Assembly (NCBI RefSeq): GCF_000702005.1 | Contig: NZ_JNKI01000014.1 | Coordinates: forward strand, 1-64,000 | Length of the DNA stretch: 64,000 nucleotides | Direction of reading: 5' to 3' | DNA from: Selenomonas sp. ND2010 | GTDB lineage: Bacteria > Bacillota > Negativicutes > Selenomonadales > Selenomonadaceae | In this document: positions 27,881-35,828 of the stretch, one piece after another | How positions within the stretch are numbered: the stretch's first letter is position 1 | Layout of the letters: every line of letters begins with the position of its first letter | Notes under the pieces: generated by a model | The model's input: only the letters and a program-made list of their open reading frames with translations | Told to the model about the DNA's origin: nothing | The model's database searches: none | Program-made: the position numbers and the translations under genes

Positions 27881-28258
27881 ATGAAAGAAATCAGCAAAGT
27901 ACCAGCTAAGGCCGAGCAGGGAATGGCAGGAATCGGCAGGAGACAGGGAAAGTCGCCAAGACCAGACGAAAAGGCATTTGACCGTGAACTGCATGCGGCG
28001 GAACATGGCGTTAAATTTTCGCATCATGCGGCCAAACGCATCGAAATGCGTGGCGTGGAACTAAGTGACAGCGATATGAATCGCCTGAATGATGCGGTGG
28101 AGCGCATGGCGGAAAAAGGTTCCCGCGACGCGCTGATATGGATGAAACAGACCGCGCTGGTTGTCAGCGTGAAGAATCGCACCGTCATTACCGCAGTAGA
28201 CGAAGAAAGTGCCAAAGAAAACATTTTCACGAATATAGACAGTGCCGCCATACTCTAA
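27881..28258 (+). CDS. Flagellar operon protein, TIGR02530 family
   Basis: A 125-residue cytoplasmic protein of the small family normally encoded between flgD and flgE in Firmicutes. KFSHHAAKRIEMRGVELSDSDMNRLNDAVERMAEKG and VVSVKNRTVITAVDEESAKENIFTNIDSA match the family. Its exact role is not established. The N-terminal 40 residues are variable and basic. ATG 27881 is preferred over 27863 because GAGG lies a short way upstream. Here it pairs only with flgE, 31 bases downstream, away from any other flagellar gene. Confidence 0.82.
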   Translation: MKEISKVPAKAEQGMAGIGRRQGKSPRPDEKAFDRELHAAEHGVKFSHHAAKRIEMRGVELSDSDMNRLNDAVERMAEKGSRDALIWMKQTALVVSVKNRTVITAVDEESAKENIFTNIDSAAIL

Positions 28259-28289
28259 GGCACAAGGGATAAAGGAGAAGTGATTTATT

Positions 28290-30278
28290 ATGATGCGTTC
28301 GTTATATTCCGGTGTTTCAGGACTCAAAGGACATCAGACGAGAATGGATGTAGTAGGCAACAACATTGCCAATGTCAATACAACAGGATTCAAATCCAGC
28401 CGCGTGACCTTTGCTGACACATTGCTTCAGACGCAGGCCGGTGCAGCGGCACCATCGGGCAATCTGGGTGGTACCAACCCGAAACAGATCGGTTTGGGCG
28501 TAGGCGTTGCCAGCATTGATACGATTTTTACCGACGGGTCCGTACAGGCAACGGGCAAGAATACCGATCTCTGCCTGTCGGGCAACGGCCTGTTCGTCGT
28601 GAAAAAAGGCAGTGAGACCTTCTACACCCGCGATGGTGCCTTTGAGTTCGATGCAGAGGGAAACTATGTATTGCCGGGCAGTGGTCTCAAAGTGCAGGGA
28701 TGGATGTCTCAAGATGGTGTGCTCAATACAACTGGTGCTGTTGGCGATATAAGCATTTCCGCAGGGAAATCCATGGAATCAAAAGCAACGAGTATAGCTA
28801 CATATACAAATAATTTGAATGCCGCTACGGCAGGATATGAAATCAGCAGTATCTTGGTAACGAAAACAGATGGGACGACAGAGACGGTTTCGTCTTACAA
28901 TCCCCAGAGTTATACAGGGGATTTATGGTTGAATTGTCCTGACGGCAAATTTTTAGTTCCGATTAATCCAGCTTATAATGTAGGAAGTACTGCGACATTT
29001 TCTATCTGTTGTAGAGATTCTGCAATAGATTCTATAACCGCTAATGGTACAGGGCAAGTAACTCTTGATGTAAATACTCCAGGACAATATGTTGCTATAA
29101 ATGATAATCGTACAAGCGGTTCTGTTACCATTCCAAGTAGTGCTATAAGTAGTGGTACTTATTCGATTGGTGGTACATATAATGTTAATAAAACAATAAG
29201 TGGAGTAGAACATTTAGCGAATGATAATAATAATATAAAACTTACTTTTAGTGATAATTCAGATGGGATATCCAGTGTAGTTGTGCCAGATCCATATGGA
29301 AAATTCGCTGTGGGAGATTCTTTTTCATTAAGTCTTAAGGTAACAGGTGGAAAGGCTACAACAGGGGCAACAGTGAAAGATTCTGAGACAGGAAATGTAG
29401 TGACGATTTCAGCGGCTTATGGTGATGTTGATGCTGAGTTAGGAAAAGATTATACAATAACAAGAACACCAGAGGCAATAACGAATGCTCCGGGGGTTAA
29501 GTCGGTAACGATTAATACAGCTGATGGAACATCGCTTGCTGGTTTAGTGAATTCGAAGTATTCTTCTGGTGGAACGTTTTATCCTTCCGTTACAACTACC
29601 GTGACTGTTTATGATAGTCTGGGGTCATCGCATAATGTACCAGTTTTATTTACGAAAACTGGTGATAATGAATGGGCTTTATCGCTAAAAGGTGGTTCGG
29701 ATAGCTGTACTATAACGGAAAGTGATGGAACAACTACAACGGTAAACTTAAGTTCTAAAGACTTGAAGTTTTCTTCTGATGGTAAATATATTTCTGGAAG
29801 TGGAAATCTTACGTTGAACTATACGAATGGTGCAGCAGAAAGCAAAGTGGCATTAAACTTGGCGGCAATTACTCAGTTTGCAGGAAATAGTACGATAAAT
29901 GCAAGTGCCGATGGACATGCGGCGGGTACTCTTAGTAGTGTATCGGTGGATAGCTCGGGAATCATCACGGGAACCTATACGAATGGTGTTAAACAAGCTG
30001 AGGCACAGGTAGCAATAGCGCAGTTTACCAATGCTGCTGGTCTTACAAAAACGGGAACGAGTCTCTATCAAGAATCAAACAACTCTGGTACGGCAAATGT
30101 GAAAACGGCAACCGATTTGGGTGTAACGATTACGCCGTCGGCTCTTGAGATGTCCAACGTCGATATTGCCAACGAGTTCTCGGATATGATTGTCACCCAG
30201 CGTGGCTTCCAGTCCAATTCCAAGATTATCACGGTCAGTGATGAGATGCTTGAAACAATGATTAATATGAAACGTTAA
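28290..30278 (+). CDS. flgE: Flagellar hook protein FlgE with a large variable central region
   Basis: Hook subunit of 662 residues. Conserved ends: MRSLYSGVSGLKGHQTRMDVVGNNIANVNTTGFKSSRV at the N-terminus and SNVDIANEFSDMIVTQRGFQSNSKIITVSDEMLETMINMKR at the C-terminus, which pack into the D0/D1 coiled core. The central part (about residues 150-600, bases 28740-30090) is AT-rich Ser/Thr/Gly-rich surface domain, unlike the GC-richer ends, and includes an odd Cys-Cys pair (SICCRDS). The shift in base use suggests exchange of the exposed domain. Preceded by a TIGR02530 gene. Confidence 0.9.
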   Translation: MMRSLYSGVSGLKGHQTRMDVVGNNIANVNTTGFKSSRVTFADTLLQTQAGAAAPSGNLGGTNPKQIGLGVGVASIDTIFTDGSVQATGKNTDLCLSGNGLFVVKKGSETFYTRDGAFEFDAEGNYVLPGSGLKVQGWMSQDGVLNTTGAVGDISISAGKSMESKATSIATYTNNLNAATAGYEISSILVTKTDGTTETVSSYNPQSYTGDLWLNCPDGKFLVPINPAYNVGSTATFSICCRDSAIDSITANGTGQVTLDVNTPGQYVAINDNRTSGSVTIPSSAISSGTYSIGGTYNVNKTISGVEHLANDNNNIKLTFSDNSDGISSVVVPDPYGKFAVGDSFSLSLKVTGGKATTGATVKDSETGNVVTISAAYGDVDAELGKDYTITRTPEAITNAPGVKSVTINTADGTSLAGLVNSKYSSGGTFYPSVTTTVTVYDSLGSSHNVPVLFTKTGDNEWALSLKGGSDSCTITESDGTTTTVNLSSKDLKFSSDGKYISGSGNLTLNYTNGAAESKVALNLAAITQFAGNSTINASADGHAAGTLSSVSVDSSGIITGTYTNGVKQAEAQVAIAQFTNAAGLTKTGTSLYQESNNSGTANVKTATDLGVTITPSALEMSNVDIANEFSDMIVTQRGFQSNSKIITVSDEMLETMINMKR

Positions 30279-30283
30279 CGCAA

Positions 30284-30328
30284 ACGGGGAACGCGAGATA
30301 TTTTGTCGTGTTCCTCGTTTTTATTTTG
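30284..30328 (+). terminator. Terminator after flgE
   Basis: ACGGGGAACGCGA pairs imperfectly with TCGTGTTCCTCGT, followed by a T run. Confidence 0.7.
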
Positions 30329-30436
30329 GTATGTAAGATATGTAGGGGGATGCTTTGGGGAAATTATCAGATATACTTGATGATTTTATATGGTATATTG
30401 TTTTTATCAGATATAACTGATAAAATATATGAATTT

Positions 30437-30782
30437 ATGGACTTGAATCGAGAGACACAGCCTGACCGTTCCGTAGCAGAACTTTTTCAGCAGTATGTGC
30501 TTCTATGGAGGGATGCCATACCTTTGGAACCTTCAATACCAGGAGCAACCTGTCAAGCAGTACCTTCGGGATTTATTCCATGCTGTTGAGCTGAAAGACA
30601 TTATCCGCCGCAAACAGATTCGGGATGTGGATATGCTAGAACGTATCCTTACTTATGTGACAGCCAACATCGGCAATAACTTCTCGGCTATGACCATATC
30701 GAAGTATCTGAAAAGTGAAGGGCGCAAGGTAGCTCCGGAAACTACTGAGAAAACTATGCAAAACAAAACTCCCGAAAGTTGA
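30437..30782 (+). pseudogene. Remnant of an AAA ATPase / DUF4143 protein, frameshifted
   Basis: Two overlapping frames together read like the C-terminal half of the AAA_14-DUF4143 family: one frame ends near ELFQQYV at about 30497, and another continues FYGGMPYLWNLQYQE...QYLRDLFHAVELKDIIRR...LERILTYVTANIGNNFSAMTISKYLKSEG. The ATP-binding half is missing and a frameshift lies near 30490-30500. These proteins are common on mobile elements and near toxin-like genes. Decay here marks an unstable region beside the recombinase. Confidence 0.65.
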
Positions 30783-30906
30783 TGAGGAATCGGTATAGTT
30801 GCCTTCTCCTTGGCAAGCAAAAAGGATTTTGTCTTTTCGTGACGAATTCATACCTAGAGATGATGGGGGAAATGCGGGCGGCAAAAGCTAAAAGCGAGGG
30901 GTGACT

Positions 30907-31662
30907 ATGGCGAAGGATAAAGAGTGGCGAAAGCGGCGGGAACGTATGCGGGATTTGTTCGAAGAGATGATGGAGCAGCATAAAAAAATGCTGCTGACAG
31001 CAATTGAGCTGCACAAGGCCATGGAGGAAGATAAAGACCCAAGGGGAATCAAACACAGTAAGGAGTTCCTGGATCTTATGCGTCAACAGCGCACATTGAT
31101 GATTCTCGGCATGGTACACAAGGTCAATGCGTTGGAATCAGAAGAAGAAGGGGGAAAGCTAATTCCCTTCCCCGTCCGTCCTACTCGGGAAAATATGGAG
31201 GCAACCGTTCGGCAGTATATTCCACGTGAACGGGAGAGGCTGGCAAAGGAACATGCGGCAATCATGCGCATGGCCGAAAAGATTGGGTATTATGCCTGGT
31301 CTTTGCCAAAATCCTGCGTACAGCATGCGAAAAATGGCGGGGTTACTACGTATGAGTGTTCCCGCTGCAGCGTGCTTCGCAATGCGAGACTCGCGCAGGG
31401 CGGCGATGGCGAGGGTTATGAATTACAGCATCGTCAACTGCTGCGCCTCTACGAAAAATGGGAGGCCTGGATGCTGCAGTTTGGGAAAGAGGAACCCAAA
31501 ACGCAGGAGGAAATACAGGAAGAGGTGGTATCGCCGGCCTGCAAGAAGCATCTTCGCGAACACTTCGCGGAACAGGAAACCTTTGATGGCGCGGATTGTT
31601 ATGGTTGTCCGGTCATCCGTCAGTCCTTTATGCCGCTACAAAAGAATACAACGAAGGAATAG
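30907..31662 (+). CDS. Unknown protein with two C-x2-H...C-x2-C repeats
   Basis: A 251-residue protein I do not recognise. Residues 1-125 are very charged and helical, with possible coiled coil. Two similar modules follow: C137-x2-H140-x10-C151-x2-C154 and C212-x2-H215-x15-C231-x2-C234, each followed by x-V-[LI]-R, suggesting two zinc-binding knuckles. No signal peptide or membrane helix. GAGGGG before ATG 30907 and a strong terminator right at the stop argue that it is a real single-gene unit. Confidence 0.75.
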   Translation: MAKDKEWRKRRERMRDLFEEMMEQHKKMLLTAIELHKAMEEDKDPRGIKHSKEFLDLMRQQRTLMILGMVHKVNALESEEEGGKLIPFPVRPTRENMEATVRQYIPRERERLAKEHAAIMRMAEKIGYYAWSLPKSCVQHAKNGGVTTYECSRCSVLRNARLAQGGDGEGYELQHRQLLRLYEKWEAWMLQFGKEEPKTQEEIQEEVVSPACKKHLREHFAEQETFDGADCYGCPVIRQSFMPLQKNTTKE

Positions 31663-31701
31663 AACGAAGCGGTCTCTTAGCAGACCGCTTCGTTCTATTT
31701 T
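31661..31701 (+). terminator. Terminator after the Cys/His-repeat gene
   Basis: A perfect 15-bp stem (31661-31675 with 31682-31696), 6-base loop, then ATTTTT; the stem overlaps the stop codon region. Confidence 0.9.
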
Positions 31702-31907
31702 TGATTGTTTGTTTCGGTAAGGGATTGATTCTTTTGAAACAGTGTTTCAGGGGCGGGGTTTTTTGCTGGCAGGCAAGAGATTTTTTATGTAACAGCGTTT
31801 CAGTTCGTCGGTTATTGATTGTTTAATATTATTTGCTAGTGGTAAGCTTAAACCGAATTAAAGAATACATTACAATACCAAAAGAGAGAAACAGGGGGAG
31901 AAGAACG

Positions 31908-33341
31908 ATGAAACTGAAGAGAGAAAGAACTACAGCTCTCGCGCTGACGGTTTTGCTTGGTCTTTCGGCTGCTTATATGCCGTCGACGGAGGCTGCGAAA
32001 ACGACGGCCGAGGAAGCGTTGGAAAAACAGCTGGAGTCACCGGTTCATGAGACGCTTTCCGAAAAGGCACAGCGCCTGGCACATAGTACAGTAACGCTTA
32101 CCGGAGTCGATGTCGCGGATGGCTCGGCTTACGATAAAGATAAAATTCTCTTGCTGGTACCTCAGCTCAAAGGGGATAAGGTAAATGTACAGGATCTCAG
32201 TCGGACCATCGCCCTGTATAACGAAGAAGGCGCCATTAAATTGCATGTCAATTTCCAGCCGGATGGTGACGGCTACCGGGCAGTAGTAAATGCCGTAACG
32301 GGGAAAAAGGTTGCAGTTGGCGTGCAGTTTGCCAACAATGGTAACAAATACAGCGGCAATTGGCGTGGGACGACTACCTATGTTAACCGCAATCTTACGG
32401 GGCGTGGGGATACGCTTGGTGCGGCTTTGGTCAGCACGACATCACTCGATAAGGACAGCAATGTAAGGCAGGGGGCTGTTTCCTACCGTTGGAATCTGCC
32501 AAGCTCTGGCGATACGCTGACTTTCTCTGCCAGCCATTCGGATTCGAAACTCACGAACCTGTCCACTACGCCGTTGTTTGATTTGTCGGCTACGGGTAAG
32601 AGCACCCGTGCTGGCGTATCGTATCAGCATTATTTCAAACACAGTCAGCGTGAGCGCGACTTCCTGGATTTCGGTTTGAACTATCATCAGACGGATAATA
32701 GTTTGGCATTGGCTCTTCCTGGTGGCGGCGGTGCCAAAATCAATTATGACCTCCATCATGAAGATGCAACGGTAGCATTTTATCATCGCGACCGCGGGGC
32801 ATCCCATAATTTCGGTTATCGTTTTGGCCTTCAGGGAAATGTCGCCGGTAATAAGACGGACTTCAAGGCCATGACGGCAGATGCCGATACGAAATATCTG
32901 ATTTTCCATGCGAATGCGAACTATCTGAAACGCCTGAGCAAGGAAAAAAATTCCTGGCTTTTAAATACGCGCGCTGCTGGACAGTTGGCGAATAAGAACC
33001 TCATCAGCTGTGAGAAGTTTGGCGTAGGCGGTATGGACAGTGTCCGTGGCTTTGATGAGAATATCCGCACGGCCGATAATGGCGTATCGGGAAGTGTGGA
33101 ATTCTACACGCCGGAGAAGAGTGGTCTGCGTGGAATCGCCTTTGTCGATGGCGCCCGCATCAAAAATCATCATGGCAATACGGCAACGAATCTGGCATCG
33201 ACGGGGCTTGGAATTCGTTACAATACGGCAAACTTTTCCTTGGCTACGGATTATGCCTGGGTGCTCAGTGAGCCGGATCATGTCAAAAAAGATCCTGCCG
33301 GTCATCGCCGTTGGAATTTCTGGGCTGGATTGAGTTTCTAA
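31908..33341 (+). CDS. Two-partner secretion outer-membrane transporter (TpsB, ShlB/FhaC-like)
   Basis: Omp85-superfamily outer-membrane barrel that exports a TpsA protein. Signal peptide at residues 1-29 (LALTVLLGLSAAYMPSTEA), a single POTRA-like domain (STVTLTGVDVADGSAYDKDKILLLVPQLKG), then alternating beta strands. The conserved motif KFGVGGMDSVRGFDE in the barrel carries the RGF tip of loop 6, and the protein ends in Phe as outer-membrane barrels do. 478 residues. ATG 31908 with GGGGGAG upstream. The gene lies 18 bases before its likely substrate gene. Confidence 0.88.
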   Translation: MKLKRERTTALALTVLLGLSAAYMPSTEAAKTTAEEALEKQLESPVHETLSEKAQRLAHSTVTLTGVDVADGSAYDKDKILLLVPQLKGDKVNVQDLSRTIALYNEEGAIKLHVNFQPDGDGYRAVVNAVTGKKVAVGVQFANNGNKYSGNWRGTTTYVNRNLTGRGDTLGAALVSTTSLDKDSNVRQGAVSYRWNLPSSGDTLTFSASHSDSKLTNLSTTPLFDLSATGKSTRAGVSYQHYFKHSQRERDFLDFGLNYHQTDNSLALALPGGGGAKINYDLHHEDATVAFYHRDRGASHNFGYRFGLQGNVAGNKTDFKAMTADADTKYLIFHANANYLKRLSKEKNSWLLNTRAAGQLANKNLISCEKFGVGGMDSVRGFDENIRTADNGVSGSVEFYTPEKSGLRGIAFVDGARIKNHHGNTATNLASTGLGIRYNTANFSLATDYAWVLSEPDHVKKDPAGHRRWNFWAGLSF

Positions 33342-33359
33342 GTAAGGAGCGGAAGTAAG

Positions 33360-34805
33360 ATGAAAAAAACAACCTTATCGAAAAAGATTCTTCGTTTTGC
33401 TGTGGCCAGCGGGCTGGTATTTTCCATGAGTGCTCCGCTGGTACAGGCGATGCCTCAGGGCGGTGAAGTCTTAAATGGTGGTGTTTGGGTCAATGGATCG
33501 AATCGATATCTCGACAATAACTGTGGGAAGTTTGATGCCATTTCTGGTGATGAATTCCAAGCGCAGAAGGTCTATGACGCCAATGATAAAGCGTTGATCA
33601 TCAAATGGGATTCCTTCGATATTGCAAATGGTGAGAGTCTGGTCTTAAATGGTCAGGGGGTGCCCTTTGTCAACATTGTCAATAGCGGGTCCATGTCAAA
33701 TATTGCCGGCACCTTGTCAACTACGGGGCTTTATCAAGTGTATGTGGTAAATCCCAATGGCATCAATGTGGCGGATACGGCTAATTTAACGGCTACGAAC
33801 CTGACTCTTTCGACCGTAGAGGCTGGCGATACAGAATGGAAAAGCTTATCCTTTGGGGACAATGCAAAAGCCAAAGGCGATATCAAGATTTCCACGCCGA
33901 ACGTCATTGATGTCTATGGCAACTTTACGACCAATAGCGTCAATTTAGAAGTAGCCGATGGAGTGTCCTTTAAAATCAATACCGAGGACAGCAATTCTTC
34001 ATGGTGGGATGATCCCAATAAGGTAAATGTGCCCTACGACAAAACTTGGGACCGTTCGACGGTAACCTTCCATGCGGAGAATAATATTACCTTTAATGGT
34101 TATTTCGATACGGCTTGGATCGATCAGAAGGGGGATGTGGCTGGTCATGGCGCAAAAGGTCCTATTGAAGCAACGTTTTCGGGCAAAAATGTGACGTTCA
34201 ATGTGCCGACCAAAACGACGGAATATACGGTAGGCATGAATTTCAATTTATATAATGATGCCAACACGATAACGGTAAATGGTACGGACAGCATTGCGAT
34301 AAACGGTGGGAAATTTGCAGCTGGTTCGGGAAGCATCAACCTCAACAGCCCGAAAATCACGGCAGCCAGCGGTACGGTATTTGATGCTGCGACTAAGAAA
34401 TCCTCTTCGCCGATTGAGGCAGCCGAAGGCGTTGATATCAGCGGCTTTACGGTAACGGATTTACCGAATGATGATCCAGGTGATAAACCGGGAACGGACC
34501 CGTCGGATGATCCAGGCGTTGATCCGAACACCAAACCGTTGAGTCATAATGAGGCGGTAAATAAAGGGTTGAATACTTTGCCGGCTTCGGTAACGCAGGA
34601 GACGAAAGAACAGATGGCGGCAACCATTGAGGAAGAAAATGATATGGTAGTCGCTGCTGTAGACCAGGAGGCTGCTCCGGCAGAATCGGTCGATGCAGAG
34701 GATAAAGATGTCAGAGGCCAGGCTGCTGCCATCGAGAGCACGTCCAATGCTCCGGCAAATGCAAATAGACTCGAAGTGGCGGATAACGTATCCTTTACGG
34801 CTTGA
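33360..34805 (+). CDS. Filamentous-haemagglutinin-type secreted protein (short TpsA)
   Basis: Likely substrate of the adjacent TpsB. A signal peptide (KKILRFAVASGLVFSMSAPLVQA) precedes a TPS domain: GGEVLNGGVWVNGS, FDIANGESLVLNGQG, and YQVYVVNPNGINVADTA with the hallmark NPNG. The beta-helix is short: 481 residues in all, far below typical haemagglutinins. An acidic Pro linker rich in DP, DDPG and GTDP repeats (around residues 368-395) leads to an Ala/Glu-rich C-terminal tail. It could be an adhesin or cell-surface structural protein. Confidence 0.85.
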   Translation: MKKTTLSKKILRFAVASGLVFSMSAPLVQAMPQGGEVLNGGVWVNGSNRYLDNNCGKFDAISGDEFQAQKVYDANDKALIIKWDSFDIANGESLVLNGQGVPFVNIVNSGSMSNIAGTLSTTGLYQVYVVNPNGINVADTANLTATNLTLSTVEAGDTEWKSLSFGDNAKAKGDIKISTPNVIDVYGNFTTNSVNLEVADGVSFKINTEDSNSSWWDDPNKVNVPYDKTWDRSTVTFHAENNITFNGYFDTAWIDQKGDVAGHGAKGPIEATFSGKNVTFNVPTKTTEYTVGMNFNLYNDANTITVNGTDSIAINGGKFAAGSGSINLNSPKITAASGTVFDAATKKSSSPIEAAEGVDISGFTVTDLPNDDPGDKPGTDPSDDPGVDPNTKPLSHNEAVNKGLNTLPASVTQETKEQMAATIEEENDMVVAAVDQEAAPAESVDAEDKDVRGQAAAIESTSNAPANANRLEVADNVSFTA

Positions 34806-34841
34806 GGAAACGATGCGTTAACTAGCGAAACTTAGATCAAG

Positions 34842-34898
34842 AAGGAGTTGCAGAAAGAGTGTGTGGTTTTTCCACATGCTTTTTCGCAACTCCTTTTG
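34842..34898 (+). terminator. Terminator of the two-partner secretion operon
   Basis: AAGGAGTTGC pairs with GCAACTCCTT, with an inner stem around GTGTGG/CCACAT, then TTT. Confidence 0.8.
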
Positions 34899-34929
34899 TC
34901 GTTGTTTCCATAAAAGTGGCAGGAGAAAG

Positions 34930-34959
34930 TAGACAAACGGTGTAGTATTTTTATATAAT
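34930..34959 (+). promoter_or_regulatory. Promoter of the small coiled-coil gene
   Basis: TAGACA at 34930-34935, 18 bases, TATAAT at 34954-34959. Confidence 0.65.
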
Positions 34960-35010
34960 AGCATTTATGAATAATTATCATAAATAACTCAGATGTGGAG
35001 GATGTAGAAA

Positions 35011-35214
35011 ATGGCAAGAACAGTCAATTACGAAGTAAAGATGAAACAGGTTTCGGAAAAGATTGAGAAGAAGCAGCGCGAAATCAAGGCGCTTAAAGCT
35101 GAGTTGGAAACGGTCAAGGAGAAACAGGCAAAAGTAGAGTACGCAGAACTGCTGGAATACATGCAGGCCAACAATCTTTCGGCGAAAGAGATTCTCGAAC
35201 TTATCAAAGACTGA
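35011..35214 (+). CDS. Small coiled-coil protein
   Basis: A 67-residue protein with a clear heptad pattern over residues 10-45 (VKMKQVSEKIEKKQREIKAL) and a short C-terminal helix. I do not recognise a family. It has its own promoter, a GGAGG site and a terminator, so it is a genuine monocistronic gene. The size and charge would suit a nucleoid-associated or dimerisation protein, but nothing in the sequence proves this. Confidence 0.72.
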   Translation: MARTVNYEVKMKQVSEKIEKKQREIKALKAELETVKEKQAKVEYAELLEYMQANNLSAKEILELIKD

Positions 35215-35226
35215 TAGAAAACAAAC

Positions 35227-35266
35227 AAAAAAGCCATCCTTAATGATAAAATCAAGGATGGCTTTT
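35227..35266 (+). terminator. Terminator of the small coiled-coil gene
   Basis: AAAAGCCATCCTT pairs with AAGGATGGCTTTT around a 12-base loop. Confidence 0.85.
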
Positions 35267-35277
35267 AACATTCAAAA

Positions 35278-35352
35278 TGGTGCGCTCGGGCAGAGTCGAA
35301 CTGCCGCCTTCGGCTCCGGAGGCCAACGTCCTATCCACTGGACTACGAGCGC
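35278..35352 (-). tRNA. tRNA-Arg (anticodon CCG)
   Basis: On the minus strand the acceptor GCGCTCG (from 35352) pairs with CGAGCGC. The D arm is GTCC...GGAC, the anticodon stem TTGGC/GCCGA holds loop CTCCGGA with anticodon CCG, and the T arm is GGCAG-TTCGACT-CTGCC. CCA is encoded at 35278-35280. It reads CGG codons. Confidence 0.95.
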
Positions 35353-35377
35353 GACGTTGTGTTTAACAACAGTAACT

Positions 35378-35406
35378 ATTATATCATTGTTGCAATTTAA
35401 TGTCAA
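35378..35406 (-). promoter_or_regulatory. tRNA-Arg promoter
   Basis: On the minus strand TTGACA (35401-35406), 17 bases, TATAAT (35378-35383): a full consensus promoter. Confidence 0.9.
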
Positions 35407-35489
35407 ACGGAGAAAGATTTGTTGAAATATTAGGGAAATGAGACAAAACATGATATAATTACCTTAGAATGTGCTAGGAGGGGGTTAAG

Positions 35490-35765
35490 ATGGAACTTAA
35501 AAATTATATGGAAGATTTGGTCCTCGAGAAACTGGATGATGTTATGGCGCAGTATCCAGTTTGCTGCACGTGCGATCTGTGTAAGCGGGATATTGCCACC
35601 TTGGCGTTGAATCATCTGAAGCCGCGTTATATTTCCTCGCATAAAGGCGATGTTTTTACGCGACTGGATGAAATGAGCGCTCAGTATGAGGTGGAAGTCA
35701 TACAGGCCATTGCCCAAGCTATCGAGGTTGTGCATAAAAATCCGCGACATGCCGAAGAGGAATGA
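35490..35765 (+). CDS. comFB: ComFB family protein
   Basis: A 91-residue member of the late-competence ComFB family. The Cys cluster CCTCDLCKRDIATLALNHLKPRYISSHKG is diagnostic and probably binds zinc. In cyanobacteria some members bind cyclic di-GMP; in Bacillus the gene sits in the comF operon, but here it stands alone. GGAGGGGG precedes the ATG. A very strong terminator follows. Confidence 0.88.
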   Translation: MELKNYMEDLVLEKLDDVMAQYPVCCTCDLCKRDIATLALNHLKPRYISSHKGDVFTRLDEMSAQYEVEVIQAIAQAIEVVHKNPRHAEEE

Positions 35766-35773
35766 TTGTGCTC

Positions 35774-35826
35774 AACGACAACGAGGTATTGCCAAGAATT
35801 TTGGCAATACCTCGTTGTCGTTTTTT
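35774..35826. terminator. Bidirectional terminator
   Basis: A perfect 22-bp stem (35774-35795 with 35801-35822) and 5-base loop is followed by TTTTTT; the symmetry suits both convergent genes. Confidence 0.92.
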
Positions 35827-35828
35827 AT

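Noticed and set aside
28953-29213. Serine/isoleucine-rich minus-strand frame in flgE
   Set aside because: It is the complement of the repeat-like AT-rich centre of the hook gene, not a gene.
34440-34545. DP/DDPG repeats in the TpsA protein as a tandem DNA repeat
   Set aside because: The DNA units are degenerate and differ in length; it is an acidic protein linker, not a nucleotide repeat.
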